From JBLNBU01 sp050260215 (GTDB lineage Bacteria > Pseudomonadota > Alphaproteobacteria > Rhodospirillales > Magnetospirillaceae): a DNA stretch of 24,408 nt. Under the pieces are notes generated by a model, which was not told where the DNA came from, ran no database searches, and saw only the letters and a list, made by a program, of their open reading frames with translations. Position numbers and translations under genes: made by a program. Location of the stretch: assembly GCA_050260215.1 (NCBI GenBank), contig JBLNBU010000063.1, positions 1 through 24,408 on the forward strand, read 5' to 3'. This document shows, piece by piece, positions 1-8,623 of this stretch. The first letter of the stretch is position 1; each line of letters starts with the position of its first letter.

Positions 1-584
1 CGTTGCCCAACGTCGCGCCCGGCCCCCATGACCACGTGCTGTTCGTCACCGACGACGGCACCGCGGTGACCTTCACCGACCCGCGCCGCTTCGGCCTGTT
101 GACCCTTTGCGAGGCCGGCGGGCTGGCCGCCCATCCGCTGCTGGCCGGGCTGGGGCCCGAGCCCCTGGAAGACGGCTTCACCGCCGCCGTGCTGGCCCAG
201 GCACTGGCGGGCAGGGCGGCGCCGATCAAGGCGGCGCTGCTGGACCAGACGCTGGTCGCCGGGCTCGGCAACATCTATGTGTGCGAAAGCCTGTTCCGCG
301 CCCGCATCCATCCCACCCGGCCGGCCCGGTCGCTGAAGGCGGCCGAGCTGAAGCGGCTGCACCAGGCCATCCGCGAGGTGCTGGCCGAGGCCATCGCCGC
401 CGGCGGATCGACCTTGCGCGACCACATGCGGCCCGACGGCGAACTGGGCTATTTCCAGCACAATTTCGCCGTCTACGGCCGCGAGGGTCAGCCCTGTCGG
501 GGCTGTGACTGCCAGGGCGGCACGGTCGAGCGCATGGTCCAGTCGGGTCGGTCCACTTTCTATTGTGCAAAGCGGCAAGCTTGA
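1..584 (+). CDS. mutM: Formamidopyrimidine-DNA glycosylase, 3' part (5' end outside window)
   Basis: Base-excision repair enzyme that removes oxidised purines such as 8-oxoguanine and then cleaves the strand. About 193 C-terminal residues are present; some 80 N-terminal residues, including the catalytic Pro-Glu start, lie upstream of the window. The TTG at position 3 is an internal Leu codon, not a start. Visible signatures are the helix-two-turn-helix segment around LLDQTLVAGLGNIYVCE, the stretch GGSTLRDH, and the DNA-contacting GRSTFYC near the C terminus. The zinc finger is odd: the family pattern is two Cys pairs, but the last pair reads YCAKRQ, so the fourth Cys is Arg, and the first pair is an unusual CRGCDC. 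In many alphaproteobacteria mutM sits beside a crotonase gene, as here. Family assignment is firm; zinc binding by this copy is uncertain. Confidence 0.95.
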   Translation, partial: LPNVAPGPHDHVLFVTDDGTAVTFTDPRRFGLLTLCEAGGLAAHPLLAGLGPEPLEDGFTAAVLAQALAGRAAPIKAALLDQTLVAGLGNIYVCESLFRARIHPTRPARSLKAAELKRLHQAIREVLAEAIAAGGSTLRDHMRPDGELGYFQHNFAVYGREGQPCRGCDCQGGTVERMVQSGRSTFYCAKRQA

Positions 585-592
585 GGATGATG

Positions 593-943
593 ATGGCCAT
601 GAGACGCCTCATCGTGCTCGCCGGCTTCCTGCTTGCCGCTGCTCCGGCCGCGGCAGATGGCTTCCTGTCGGCCTACGAGGACCTGCCGCTCGCCCCCGGC
701 CTGGCCGAGGACACCACGGCAGCACTGTCCTTCGACAGTCCCGGTGGCCGCATCGTCGATGCCCTGGCCCGCGGCGCGGTCAAGCCCGCCGAGGTGCTGA
801 AGTTCTACGGCGCCACCCTGCCGCAGCTGGGCTGGTCGCGCGAAAGCGACACGGTATGGCGGCGCGAATCCGAGGTGCTGCGTATCGAGGCCACCCATGA
901 GGGCCGCGGCGCCGCCGTGCGCTTCCACGTCTCTCCGGAATGA
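593..943 (+). CDS. Small secreted protein of unknown function
   Basis: I do not recognise a named family. The protein is 116 residues from the chosen ATG at 593. In-frame ATGs also exist at 587, 590 and 599; 593 is preferred because GAGG at 583-586 lies six bases before it. The N terminus is a typical Sec signal peptide: Arg-Arg, a hydrophobic run LIVLAGFLLAAAP, and a probable cut after AAA, before Asp-Gly. The mature part (about 95 residues) has a conserved-looking core with FDSPGGRI, a helix-like ARGAVKPAEVLKFY, LPQLGW and a C-terminal beta-like stretch. It starts 8 bases after mutM and ends 30 bases before the crotonase gene, so the three are probably cotranscribed. Likely periplasmic. Confidence 0.75.
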   Translation: MAMRRLIVLAGFLLAAAPAAADGFLSAYEDLPLAPGLAEDTTAALSFDSPGGRIVDALARGAVKPAEVLKFYGATLPQLGWSRESDTVWRRESEVLRIEATHEGRGAAVRFHVSPE

Positions 944-973
944 TCCCCATCCCCTCTCCAACGAGGTCGCGTC

Positions 974-1750
974 ATGCCCTATGAGAACATCATCGTCGAG
1001 ACCCGCGGCCGCGTCGGCCTGATCACGCTGAACCGGCCCAAGGCGATGAACGCCCTGTGCAACGCCCTGGTCGCCGAACTGGGCCAGGCGCTGGACGCCT
1101 TCGAGGCGGACGCCGAGATCGGCGCCGTGGTGCTGACCGGCTCGGAAAAGGCCTTCGCCGCCGGCGCCGACATCAAGGAGATGGCCGGCAAGTCCTATAT
1201 GGACTGCTATCTCGAGGACTTCATCACCAGCGGCTGGGAGCGGGTCACCCGCTGTCGCAAGCCGGTCATCGCCGCGGTGGCCGGCTATGCCCTGGGCGGC
1301 GGCTGCGAGATGGCCATGATGTGCGACTTCATCCTGGCCGCCGATACCGCCAAGTTCGGCCAGCCCGAGATCACCATCGGCACCATTCCCGGTGCCGGCG
1401 GCACCCAGCGCCTGACCCGCGCCGTGGGCAAAGCCAAGGCCATGGAGATGTGCCTGACGGGGCGCATGATGGATGCCGCCGAGGCCGAGCGCGCCGGCCT
1501 GGTCAGCCGCGTCATCCCCGCCGCCGACCTGGTCGAGGAGGCCTTGAAGGTCGCCGACCGCATCGCCTCCATGAGCCGCCCCATCGTCATGATGGCCAAG
1601 GAGGCGGTCAACGCCGCCTTCGAGACCACGCTCACCCAGGGCATCAAGTTCGAGCGGCGCCTGTTCCACTCGACCTTCGCCACCGAGGACCAGAAGGAAG
1701 GCATGGCCGCCTTCGGCGAGAAGCGCCAGCCCATGTTCAAGGGGCGGTAA
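974..1750 (+). CDS. Enoyl-CoA hydratase (crotonase family)
   Basis: A 258-residue cytosolic crotonase-fold enzyme, the usual length for short-chain enoyl-CoA hydratases, which add water to trans-2-enoyl-CoA in fatty-acid beta-oxidation. The oxyanion-hole region FAAGADIKEM (61-70) and GYALGGGCE (104-112) are present. Both catalytic glutamates expected for a true hydratase are seen: Glu112 in GGGCE and Glu132 in PEITIGTIPGAGG. The start is supported by GAGG about eight bases upstream. In many alphaproteobacteria this gene sits with mutM before rpsT and dnaA; here cobM follows instead, on the opposite strand. Substrate chain length cannot be told from sequence. Confidence 0.93.
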   Translation: MPYENIIVETRGRVGLITLNRPKAMNALCNALVAELGQALDAFEADAEIGAVVLTGSEKAFAAGADIKEMAGKSYMDCYLEDFITSGWERVTRCRKPVIAAVAGYALGGGCEMAMMCDFILAADTAKFGQPEITIGTIPGAGGTQRLTRAVGKAKAMEMCLTGRMMDAAEAERAGLVSRVIPAADLVEEALKVADRIASMSRPIVMMAKEAVNAAFETTLTQGIKFERRLFHSTFATEDQKEGMAAFGEKRQPMFKGR

Positions 1751-1762
1751 CGCACCCTATGG

Positions 1763-1796
1763 CCTCCCTCCCCCCGGCTTTGCCGGGGGAAGGAGG
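1763..1796. terminator. Shared hairpin terminator between convergent genes
   Basis: A GC-rich inverted repeat (CCCCCGGC, loop TTT, GCCGGGGG, extended by flanking CCTCC/GGAGG) fills the gap between the crotonase stop and the cobM stop. It can end transcription in either direction. There is no clear T-run on either side, so intrinsic termination is likely but not certain. Confidence 0.65.
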
Positions 1797-2549
1797 TTAC
1801 GGCCGCAGGACGTGGCTGTGGTCGGCGGCATACAGGCGGGAATCGGTGAAGGCCGCATCCCCTAGCACCCGGCCGACCAGGATCAGGGCGGTCCGGGTCA
1901 GGCCGGCGTCCTTGACCTTGTCGCGGATGTCGGACAGCCGGCCGCGGATGAAGGCCTGGTCGGGCCAGCCGACGCGGAAGGCCACCACCACCGGGCAGTC
2001 GGCGCCGTAGAGCGGCGTCAGTTCCTTGACCACATGGGCCAGGTTGGCCACCGACAGGTGGATGGCCATGGTCGCCCCGCTTTTGCCCAGGGTGGCCAGG
2101 TCCTCGCCCGCCGGCATGGACGAGCTGCGCACCGCGGTCCGGGTCAGGATCACCGTCTGGCTGATGTCGGGCAAGGTCAGCTCGGTCGACAGGGCGGCGG
2201 CGGCGGCGGCGAAGGCCGGCACGCCGGGAGTGACGTCGTAGGGGATGCCCAGCGCGTCCAGGCGGCGCATCTGCTCGGCGATGGCGCCGTATATCGACGG
2301 GTCGCCCGAATGGACGCGGGCCACGTCCTGCCCGGCCGCGTGGGCGGCCTGGATTTCGGCGATGATGCCGTCGAGGTCGAGCGGCGCGGTGTCGACGACG
2401 CGGGCGCCCGCGGGCGCCTCGGCCACCACCTCGGGCGGCACCAGCGATCCGGCGTACAGCACCACCGGGCAGCGGCGGATCAGGTTGAGGCCGCGCACGG
2501 TGATCAGGTCGGGGGCGCCGGGGCCGGCGCCGATGAAATGGACGGTCAT
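1797..2549 (-). CDS. cobM: Precorrin-4 C(11)-methyltransferase (cobalamin synthesis)
   Basis: SAM-dependent methyltransferase that methylates C-11 of precorrin-4 in the corrin-ring part of vitamin B12 synthesis; cytosolic. It is 250 residues from ATG 2549. An upstream in-frame ATG at 2564 has no ribosome site, whereas GAGGGA lies just before 2549 and the family normally begins MTVHFIGAGPG. Tetrapyrrole methylase signatures: GAGPGAPDLIT (7-17), YAGSLVP (32-38), VHSGDPSIYGA (79-89) and TPGVPAFAAAAA (107-118). It is the only corrin gene in the window; the rest of the pathway must be elsewhere or beyond the edge. It converges on the crotonase gene and diverges from the 2715 cluster. The anaerobic-pathway homologue CbiF is the alternative name. 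Confidence 0.93.
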   Translation of the reverse strand: MTVHFIGAGPGAPDLITVRGLNLIRRCPVVLYAGSLVPPEVVAEAPAGARVVDTAPLDLDGIIAEIQAAHAAGQDVARVHSGDPSIYGAIAEQMRRLDALGIPYDVTPGVPAFAAAAAALSTELTLPDISQTVILTRTAVRSSSMPAGEDLATLGKSGATMAIHLSVANLAHVVKELTPLYGADCPVVVAFRVGWPDQAFIRGRLSDIRDKVKDAGLTRTALILVGRVLGDAAFTDSRLYAADHSHVLRP

Positions 2550-2666
2550 GGTCCCTCGGGACATCTGGCGAGGGCCGCGAGGATAGCCGGACCCGCCCGC
2601 ACGGGCCAGGGGCTATTCCTTGGCGCTGCCCGCCTGCCCTCTTCGCGCGGGAACAAAGGCTGGCGT

Positions 2667-2714
2667 GGCGGCATTTGCCTCTGGTGAGAGTTCAGCGACA
2701 AAGAGGCATCCGCC
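2667..2714 (+). promoter_or_regulatory. Candidate RBS-sequestering hairpin before the DUF4168 gene
   Basis: GGCGG (2667-2671) and GCCTCT (2677-2682) can pair with CCGCC (2710-2714) and AGAGGC (2702-2707), leaving a 19-base loop. The right arm contains the only plausible Shine-Dalgarno sequence (AGAGG) and ends at the base before the ATG at 2715. If the transcript starts upstream of 2667, this fold would hide the ribosome site. Function is inferred from pairing alone. Confidence 0.35.
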
Positions 2715-3122
2715 ATGAGTATCCCAGCCTTGCCGGCCGCGCTGTTCGCCGTCGCCTTGTGCTTCGCCGCGCCGGCCCTGGCGGACACCCCCCAGCCGCC
2801 CTCGACCGCCGAGGAGGACGCCCCCGCCCAGGCGCTGAACCCGCCCGCCGACGACGGCGAGCTGGCCAGCTTCGTCAACGCCTTCGTCCGGCTGATCGGG
2901 GTGCAGCACGGCTACATGATGATGCTGCAGAACGAGCCCGACCCGGCCAAGCGCGCCGAACTCAAGGCCGGTGCCTATGGCGACATGAAGGACGCGGTGG
3001 AACGCGACGGCATGAGCGTCGAGCGCTACAACGAGATTGCCCAGGCGCTGCGCAGCGACACCGGCCTGCAGGACCGGGTCCAGGGCATGCTGCAGCAGAT
3101 GGCCCAGTCGCCGGAGGAATAG
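2715..3122 (+). CDS. Secreted DUF4168-type protein
   Basis: A 135-residue exported protein. The signal peptide is clear: hydrophobic residues up to about 21, then ALA before Asp24-Thr-Pro. The mature protein has a Pro/Glu/Asp-rich linker followed by a helical domain resembling DUF4168: SFVNAFVRLIGVQHGYM, a middle helix with ADLKAGAYG-like composition (actual AELKAGAYGDMKDAVE), then GMSVERYNEIAQALRSDTGLQDRV. The family's function is unknown. It is the first of three closely packed small genes and lies divergent to cobM; the 150 bases between them should hold both promoters. Its ribosome site may be masked by a hairpin. Probably periplasmic. Confidence 0.75.
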   Translation: MSIPALPAALFAVALCFAAPALADTPQPPSTAEEDAPAQALNPPADDGELASFVNAFVRLIGVQHGYMMMLQNEPDPAKRAELKAGAYGDMKDAVERDGMSVERYNEIAQALRSDTGLQDRVQGMLQQMAQSPEE

Positions 3123-3125
3123 CCC

Positions 3126-3422
3126 ATGCGCGCCGCGGTCGCCGCCCTGGTGATGCTGGCCAGCCTGCCCGCCGCCGCCCAGCAACAGCGGCCCGAGCCC
3201 CAGCGTGATCGCGATGCGGACCTGCGGCTGCCCTACGACATGGTCGCCGCCGATCGCGAGACCGCCTGGCGCATCAACCGCGCCACCGGCGAGGTCCTGG
3301 TCTGCCGGGTCGACACCACCCGACTGGAAGGGCCGCAGGCCCGCTGCACCCCCGCCCAGATGACCGGCCAGGCGCCGCAGCAGTCGATGACGCCCTCCGG
3401 CACGGGGGTGCCCCGGCCATGA
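3126..3422 (+). CDS. Small secreted protein with two cysteines, unknown
   Basis: A 98-residue protein starting three bases after the previous stop. Signal peptide MRAAVAALVMLASLPAAA with probable cleavage before Gln19. The mature part is Gln/Arg-rich, then has AWRINRATGEVLVCRVDTTRL and a second Cys in QARCTPAQ (Cys60 and Cys74), which could form a disulphide in the periplasm. The pattern Trp-Arg-x-x-x-x-Thr-Gly-x-Val resembles short beta-hairpin motifs common in small exported proteins of unknown role; this is only a resemblance. Its stop overlaps the start of the next gene (ATGA at 3419-3422), so translation is probably coupled. Confidence 0.65.
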   Translation: MRAAVAALVMLASLPAAAQQQRPEPQRDRDADLRLPYDMVAADRETAWRINRATGEVLVCRVDTTRLEGPQARCTPAQMTGQAPQQSMTPSGTGVPRP

Positions 3423-3596
3423 CCCGCGTGCTGCCCTGGCTGTCGGAATGGGACCTGCTCGATTACGTGGACGGCCGCCTCGATCCCGAGCGGCGCCGCC
3501 GGGTCGAGGCCATGCTGGCCCACAATCCGGCCGCCGCGGCGCGGGTGGCCGCCGACCTGGCGATCATGGAGGGCCTGCGGCGGCTGTTTTCCCCCC

Positions 3597-3619
<23 letters not shown>
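3419..3619 (+). CDS. Short anti-sigma-factor-like protein, no membrane part
   Basis: A 66-residue predicted cytosolic protein. The segment WDLLDYVDGRLDPERRRRVEAMLAHNPAAAARVAADLAIMEGLRR resembles the N-terminal sigma-binding helices of RsiW/FecR-like anti-sigma factors (pattern: short helix, DGRLD, long helix, NPAAAARV). The zinc-ligand His/Cys set is absent and there is no transmembrane helix or periplasmic domain, so it is either a minimal regulator or a truncated remnant. It begins in an ATGA overlap with the preceding gene. Its last 23 bases overlap the end of the PBP gene on the other strand. No sigma factor gene is nearby. It could also be an unrelated small helical protein. Confidence 0.55.
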
Positions 3620-5672
<2,053 letters not shown>

Positions 5673-5780
5673 GCGGCGTTCTAGCACGTCCACGGGGGCT
5701 GTCGGAACTGGCAACGGCGTGGCATTGGATGTAGACTGCGCGCCCGGACCCGCTTTGACGGGCATGGCAAGGATGCGGAA

Positions 5781-5981
5781 ATGGATACCCTGTCGGTCAG
5801 CGTCACTCCCGAACTGAAAGAACGCCTGGAAGCGCTCGCCGCCGAGACCGGCAAGACCGTCGAGGAATGCCTGCAGACTGCGGTGATGGAGTTCGTCGAG
5901 ACCTGGGAAACCCACTTGGCCGACGTCCACCAGATCGACGAGCACGAAGCCCGCGCCGTGCTCAAGGCCGCCAACGAGTAA
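5781..5981 (+). CDS. Ribbon-helix-helix DNA-binding protein
   Basis: A 66-residue protein: beta strand DTLSVSVTP, helix ELKERLEALAAETGK, turn, helix TVEECLQTAVMEFVETWETHLADV, then a short acidic tail. This is the layout of CopG/Arc-type dimeric repressors. AAGGA lies about seven bases before the ATG. It stands alone: no toxin gene follows, so an antitoxin role is not supported. It diverges from the PBP gene with 108 bases between the starts, so it could regulate itself or that gene; this is inference. Two hairpins follow its stop. Confidence 0.75.
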   Translation: MDTLSVSVTPELKERLEALAAETGKTVEECLQTAVMEFVETWETHLADVHQIDEHEARAVLKAANE

Positions 5982-5990
5982 GACTCGTCA

Positions 5991-6057
5991 CCCTCGGGCT
6001 TGATCCGAGGGTCCACGCAGGCGGACGCCCATGGATGGCCGGGTCGAGCCCGGCCAT
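5991..6057. repeat. Double-hairpin intergenic repeat, probable terminator
   Basis: Two inverted repeats lie between convergent genes: CCCTCGG/CCGAGGG (5991-5997 and 6005-6011) and a perfect 9-bp pair ATGGCCGGG/CCCGGCCAT (6035-6043 and 6049-6057, loop TCGAG). This layout is like dispersed palindromic repeats common between genes in alphaproteobacterial genomes. It can end transcription from both sides. Only one copy is in the window, so its repeat status rests on recognition. Confidence 0.6.
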
Positions 6058-6072
6058 GACGGACAGGGGGGA

Positions 6073-6879
6073 TCAGCCTCCCAGCCTCTTCTTCACCATC
6101 AAAAGGTCGCGCCACGCCTCGCGCTTGGCGTCGGGGGTGCGCAGCAGGTAGGCGGGGTGGAAGGTGGCGATGGCCGGGATGGGCCGCGGCAGGCCGGGGC
6201 TGGAATAGTCGAACCAGCGGCCGCGCAGGCGCATGATCCCCTCGCTGCGGGCCAGCAGGGCCGAGGCGGCCGCACCGCCGAACAGGATCAAGAGCTGGGG
6301 GTCGACCAGTTCCACGTGGCGGCTGACGAAGGGCAGGCACACTGCCACCTCGTCGGGGGTGGGCTTGCGGTTGGCCGGCGGGCGCCAGGGGACGATGTTG
6401 GTGATGTAGACGCTGGAGCGGTCCAGGCCGATGGAGGCCAGCATGCGGTCGAGCAGCTTGCCCGAGGGGCCGACGAAGGGCAGGCCGGCGCGGTCCTCTT
6501 CCTGTCCCGGCGCCTCGCCGATGCACATGACCGCCGCCTCGGGGTTGCCGTCGGCGAACACCGTCGAGGTGGCCGCGGCCTTGAGCGGCAGGTCCTCGAA
6601 CCCTTCCAGCGCCGCCTTGAGCTCTTGCAGGGTGGTGCAGCCGGCGGCGACATGGGCGGCGGTGCCGGGGACGGCGTGTGCGGCGCCGTGGGCGGCCGGC
6701 ACCGGGGCCGGCTGGGGGCGCGGCATCTCGCGCAGCGCGGCGGCCGATTGGGGCATCTCGCGTACCGGCGTCGGCTGGGGCGGCGCCACGGCGAAGCGGT
6801 CGACGGGGGCGTCGGCAATGGCCTCGTCGACGCCGGCGTCCAGGTACCAGCGCAGGATTTCGATGGGCTGCATGTCCAT
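6073..6879 (-). CDS. Uracil-DNA glycosylase, divergent family-4 type
   Basis: Repair enzyme that removes uracil from DNA after cytosine deamination. It is 268 residues long. Residues 1-80 are a Pro/Ala/His-rich, low-complexity extension; the catalytic domain follows. Motif A is GEAPGQEEDR (121-130) with FVGPSGKLLDRML; motif B is His241 in HPAYLLR. Family-4 enzymes usually hold a 4Fe-4S cluster with four Cys. By motif alignment the first two positions fall in FEDLPLK (no Cys), the third is Trp165 in PWRPP, and only Cys181 (VCLPF) remains. Cys81 (CTTLQEL) does not fit the ligand spacing. The cluster is therefore probably absent. A second in-frame ATG at 6873 is possible. Divergent from ETF-QO, 110 bases apart. 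Confidence 0.88.
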   Translation of the reverse strand: MDMQPIEILRWYLDAGVDEAIADAPVDRFAVAPPQPTPVREMPQSAAALREMPRPQPAPVPAAHGAAHAVPGTAAHVAAGCTTLQELKAALEGFEDLPLKAAATSTVFADGNPEAAVMCIGEAPGQEEDRAGLPFVGPSGKLLDRMLASIGLDRSSVYITNIVPWRPPANRKPTPDEVAVCLPFVSRHVELVDPQLLILFGGAAASALLARSEGIMRLRGRWFDYSSPGLPRPIPAIATFHPAYLLRTPDAKREAWRDLLMVKKRLGG

Positions 6880-6946
6880 GGCCGAACCGTAACACGTATC
6901 GAACCTGGATTCAGGGTGTGATATGAAGTCCGCCTTGGCTTGTCGA

Positions 6947-6969
6947 CGCCGCCCCTTGGAGAAGCGGCG
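6947..6969. promoter_or_regulatory. Hairpin in the divergent intergenic region
   Basis: CGCCGC (6947-6952) and GCGGCG (6964-6969) can pair around an 11-base loop, 20 bases before the ETF-QO start. It could be a 5' leader structure or an operator; with only six GC pairs in GC-rich DNA, chance is possible. Confidence 0.2.
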
Positions 6970-6989
6970 CCACCGGGGAAAAGAAAAGG

Positions 6990-8612
6990 ATGGAACGGGA
7001 ATCGATGGAATTCGACGTGGTGGTGGTGGGTGCCGGCCCTGCGGGGCTGACCGCCGCCATCCGTCTCAAGCAGCTCAACCCCGACCTGTCGGTGTGCGTG
7101 CTGGAAAAGGGCTCCGAGGTGGGCGCCCACATCCTGTCGGGCGCGGTCATCGAGACCCGCGCCCTGGCCGAGCTGTTTCCCGACTGGAAGGAACGCGGCG
7201 CCCCCCTGAACACGCCGGCCGGCGATGACCGCTTCCTGTTCCTGACCGAGACCTCGGCCATCCGGCTGCCGACGCCGCCGCAGATGAACAACCACGGCAA
7301 CTTCATCGTTTCCCTTGGCAACGTTTGCCGTTGGCTGGCCGGCCAGGCCGAGGAGCTGGGCGTCGAGATCTTCCCCGGCTTCGCCGCGGCGGAAGTGCTC
7401 TACCACGACGACGGCTCGGTCAAGGGCGTGGCCACCGGCGACATGGGCATCGGCAAGGACGGCGAGCCCACCGGCAACTACACCCCCGGGGTCGAGCTGC
7501 ACGCCCGCCAGACCGTGTTTGCCGAGGGCTGCCGCGGCAGCCTGACCAAGACCCTGTTCGAGCGCTTCTCGTTGCGCAAGGATTGCGACCCGCAGACCTA
7601 CGGCATCGGCATCAAGGAGCTGTGGGAGATCGATCCGGCCAAGCACAAGGCGGGCACGGTGATCCACACCGTCGGCTGGCCGCTGGACAGCCAGACCTAT
7701 GGCGGCTCGTTCCTCTATCACCTCGAGGACAACCAGGTGGCGGTCGGCTTCGTGGTCGGCCTGGACTACGCCAACCCGCACCTGTCGCCCTTCGAGGAAT
7801 TCCAGCGCTTCAAGACCCATCCGGCGGTGCGCGCCACCTTCGAGGGCGGCCGGCGCATCGCCTACGGCGCGCGTGCGCTCTCGGAAGGCGGGCTGCAGTC
7901 GATCCCGAAGCTGTCCTTCCCCGGCGGCGTGCTGGTGGGCGACACCGCGGGCTTCCTCAACGTGCCCAAGATCAAGGGCACGCACACCGCCATGAAATCG
8001 GCCATGCTGGCCGCCGAGGCGGTGGCCGCGGCGCTGGCCGCCGAGACCGCGCCCCGCGAGGTCGCCGCCTATCCCGAGGCGCTCAAGCGCTCGTGGCTGT
8101 GGGACGAATTGTCGGTGGTGCGCAACATCCGGCCCAGCTTCCGCTGGGGCCTGTGGGCCGGCATCGCCTATTCGGCGCTGGAGACCTATGTGCTGAAGGG
8201 CAAGGCGCCGTGGACGCTGCGCCACCACCCCGACCACACCCAGTTGAAGAAGGCGGCCGAGTGTCCCAAGATCGCCTATCCGAAACCGGATGGTAAGGTG
8301 TCGTTCGACAAGCTGTCCTCGGTGTTCATCTCGAACACCAACCACGAGGAGAACCAGCCGGCGCACCTCAAGCTCAAGGATCCCGGGGTCCCGGTAGCGG
8401 TGAATCTGGCGTTGTACGACGCTCCGGAGCAACGCTATTGTCCCGCCGGCGTCTACGAGATCGTGCGCGACGACGACGGGTCCAACCCGCGGCTGCAGAT
8501 CAACGCGCAGAACTGCGTGCACTGCAAGACCTGCGACATCAAGGATCCGACGCAGAACATCAACTGGGTGGTGCCCGAGGGCGGCGGCGGCCCCAACTAC
8601 CCGAACATGTGA
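6990..8612 (+). CDS. Electron transfer flavoprotein-ubiquinone oxidoreductase
   Basis: Passes electrons from reduced electron transfer flavoprotein to ubiquinone, linking acyl-CoA and other flavin dehydrogenases to the respiratory chain; peripheral inner-membrane protein with FAD and one 4Fe-4S cluster. It is 540 residues, normal for the family. N-terminal FAD fold VVVGAGPAGLTAAIRL (11-26, Gly14/16/19), then KGSEVGAHILSGAVIE. The C-terminal ferredoxin-like part has Cys484 (CPAGVYEI) and Cys509, Cys512, Cys515 (NCVHCKTCDI), a full cluster set. Start 6990 has AAAAGG directly before it; ATG 7005 with GGGA upstream is the alternative. The TPR lipoprotein gene starts 11 bases after its stop. ETF subunit genes are not in the window. 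Confidence 0.96.
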   Translation: MERESMEFDVVVVGAGPAGLTAAIRLKQLNPDLSVCVLEKGSEVGAHILSGAVIETRALAELFPDWKERGAPLNTPAGDDRFLFLTETSAIRLPTPPQMNNHGNFIVSLGNVCRWLAGQAEELGVEIFPGFAAAEVLYHDDGSVKGVATGDMGIGKDGEPTGNYTPGVELHARQTVFAEGCRGSLTKTLFERFSLRKDCDPQTYGIGIKELWEIDPAKHKAGTVIHTVGWPLDSQTYGGSFLYHLEDNQVAVGFVVGLDYANPHLSPFEEFQRFKTHPAVRATFEGGRRIAYGARALSEGGLQSIPKLSFPGGVLVGDTAGFLNVPKIKGTHTAMKSAMLAAEAVAAALAAETAPREVAAYPEALKRSWLWDELSVVRNIRPSFRWGLWAGIAYSALETYVLKGKAPWTLRHHPDHTQLKKAAECPKIAYPKPDGKVSFDKLSSVFISNTNHEENQPAHLKLKDPGVPVAVNLALYDAPEQRYCPAGVYEIVRDDDGSNPRLQINAQNCVHCKTCDIKDPTQNINWVVPEGGGGPNYPNM

Positions 8613-8623
8613 GGCAGTCCACG

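Noticed and set aside
560..1669. Long leftward open frame of 369 codons opposite the crotonase gene.
   Set aside because: Antisense frame of a confirmed gene; its Gly/His/Asp/Leu-rich product is typical of GC-rich shadow frames.
5781..5981. RHH protein as the antitoxin of a toxin-antitoxin pair.
   Set aside because: No toxin-like frame lies upstream or downstream; the next genes are the PBP and a DNA repair enzyme.
6288..8522. Very long leftward open frame (744 codons) opposite ETF-QO.
   Set aside because: It covers ETF-QO antisense and its second half runs out of frame through the UDG gene; low-complexity composition shows it is a shadow.
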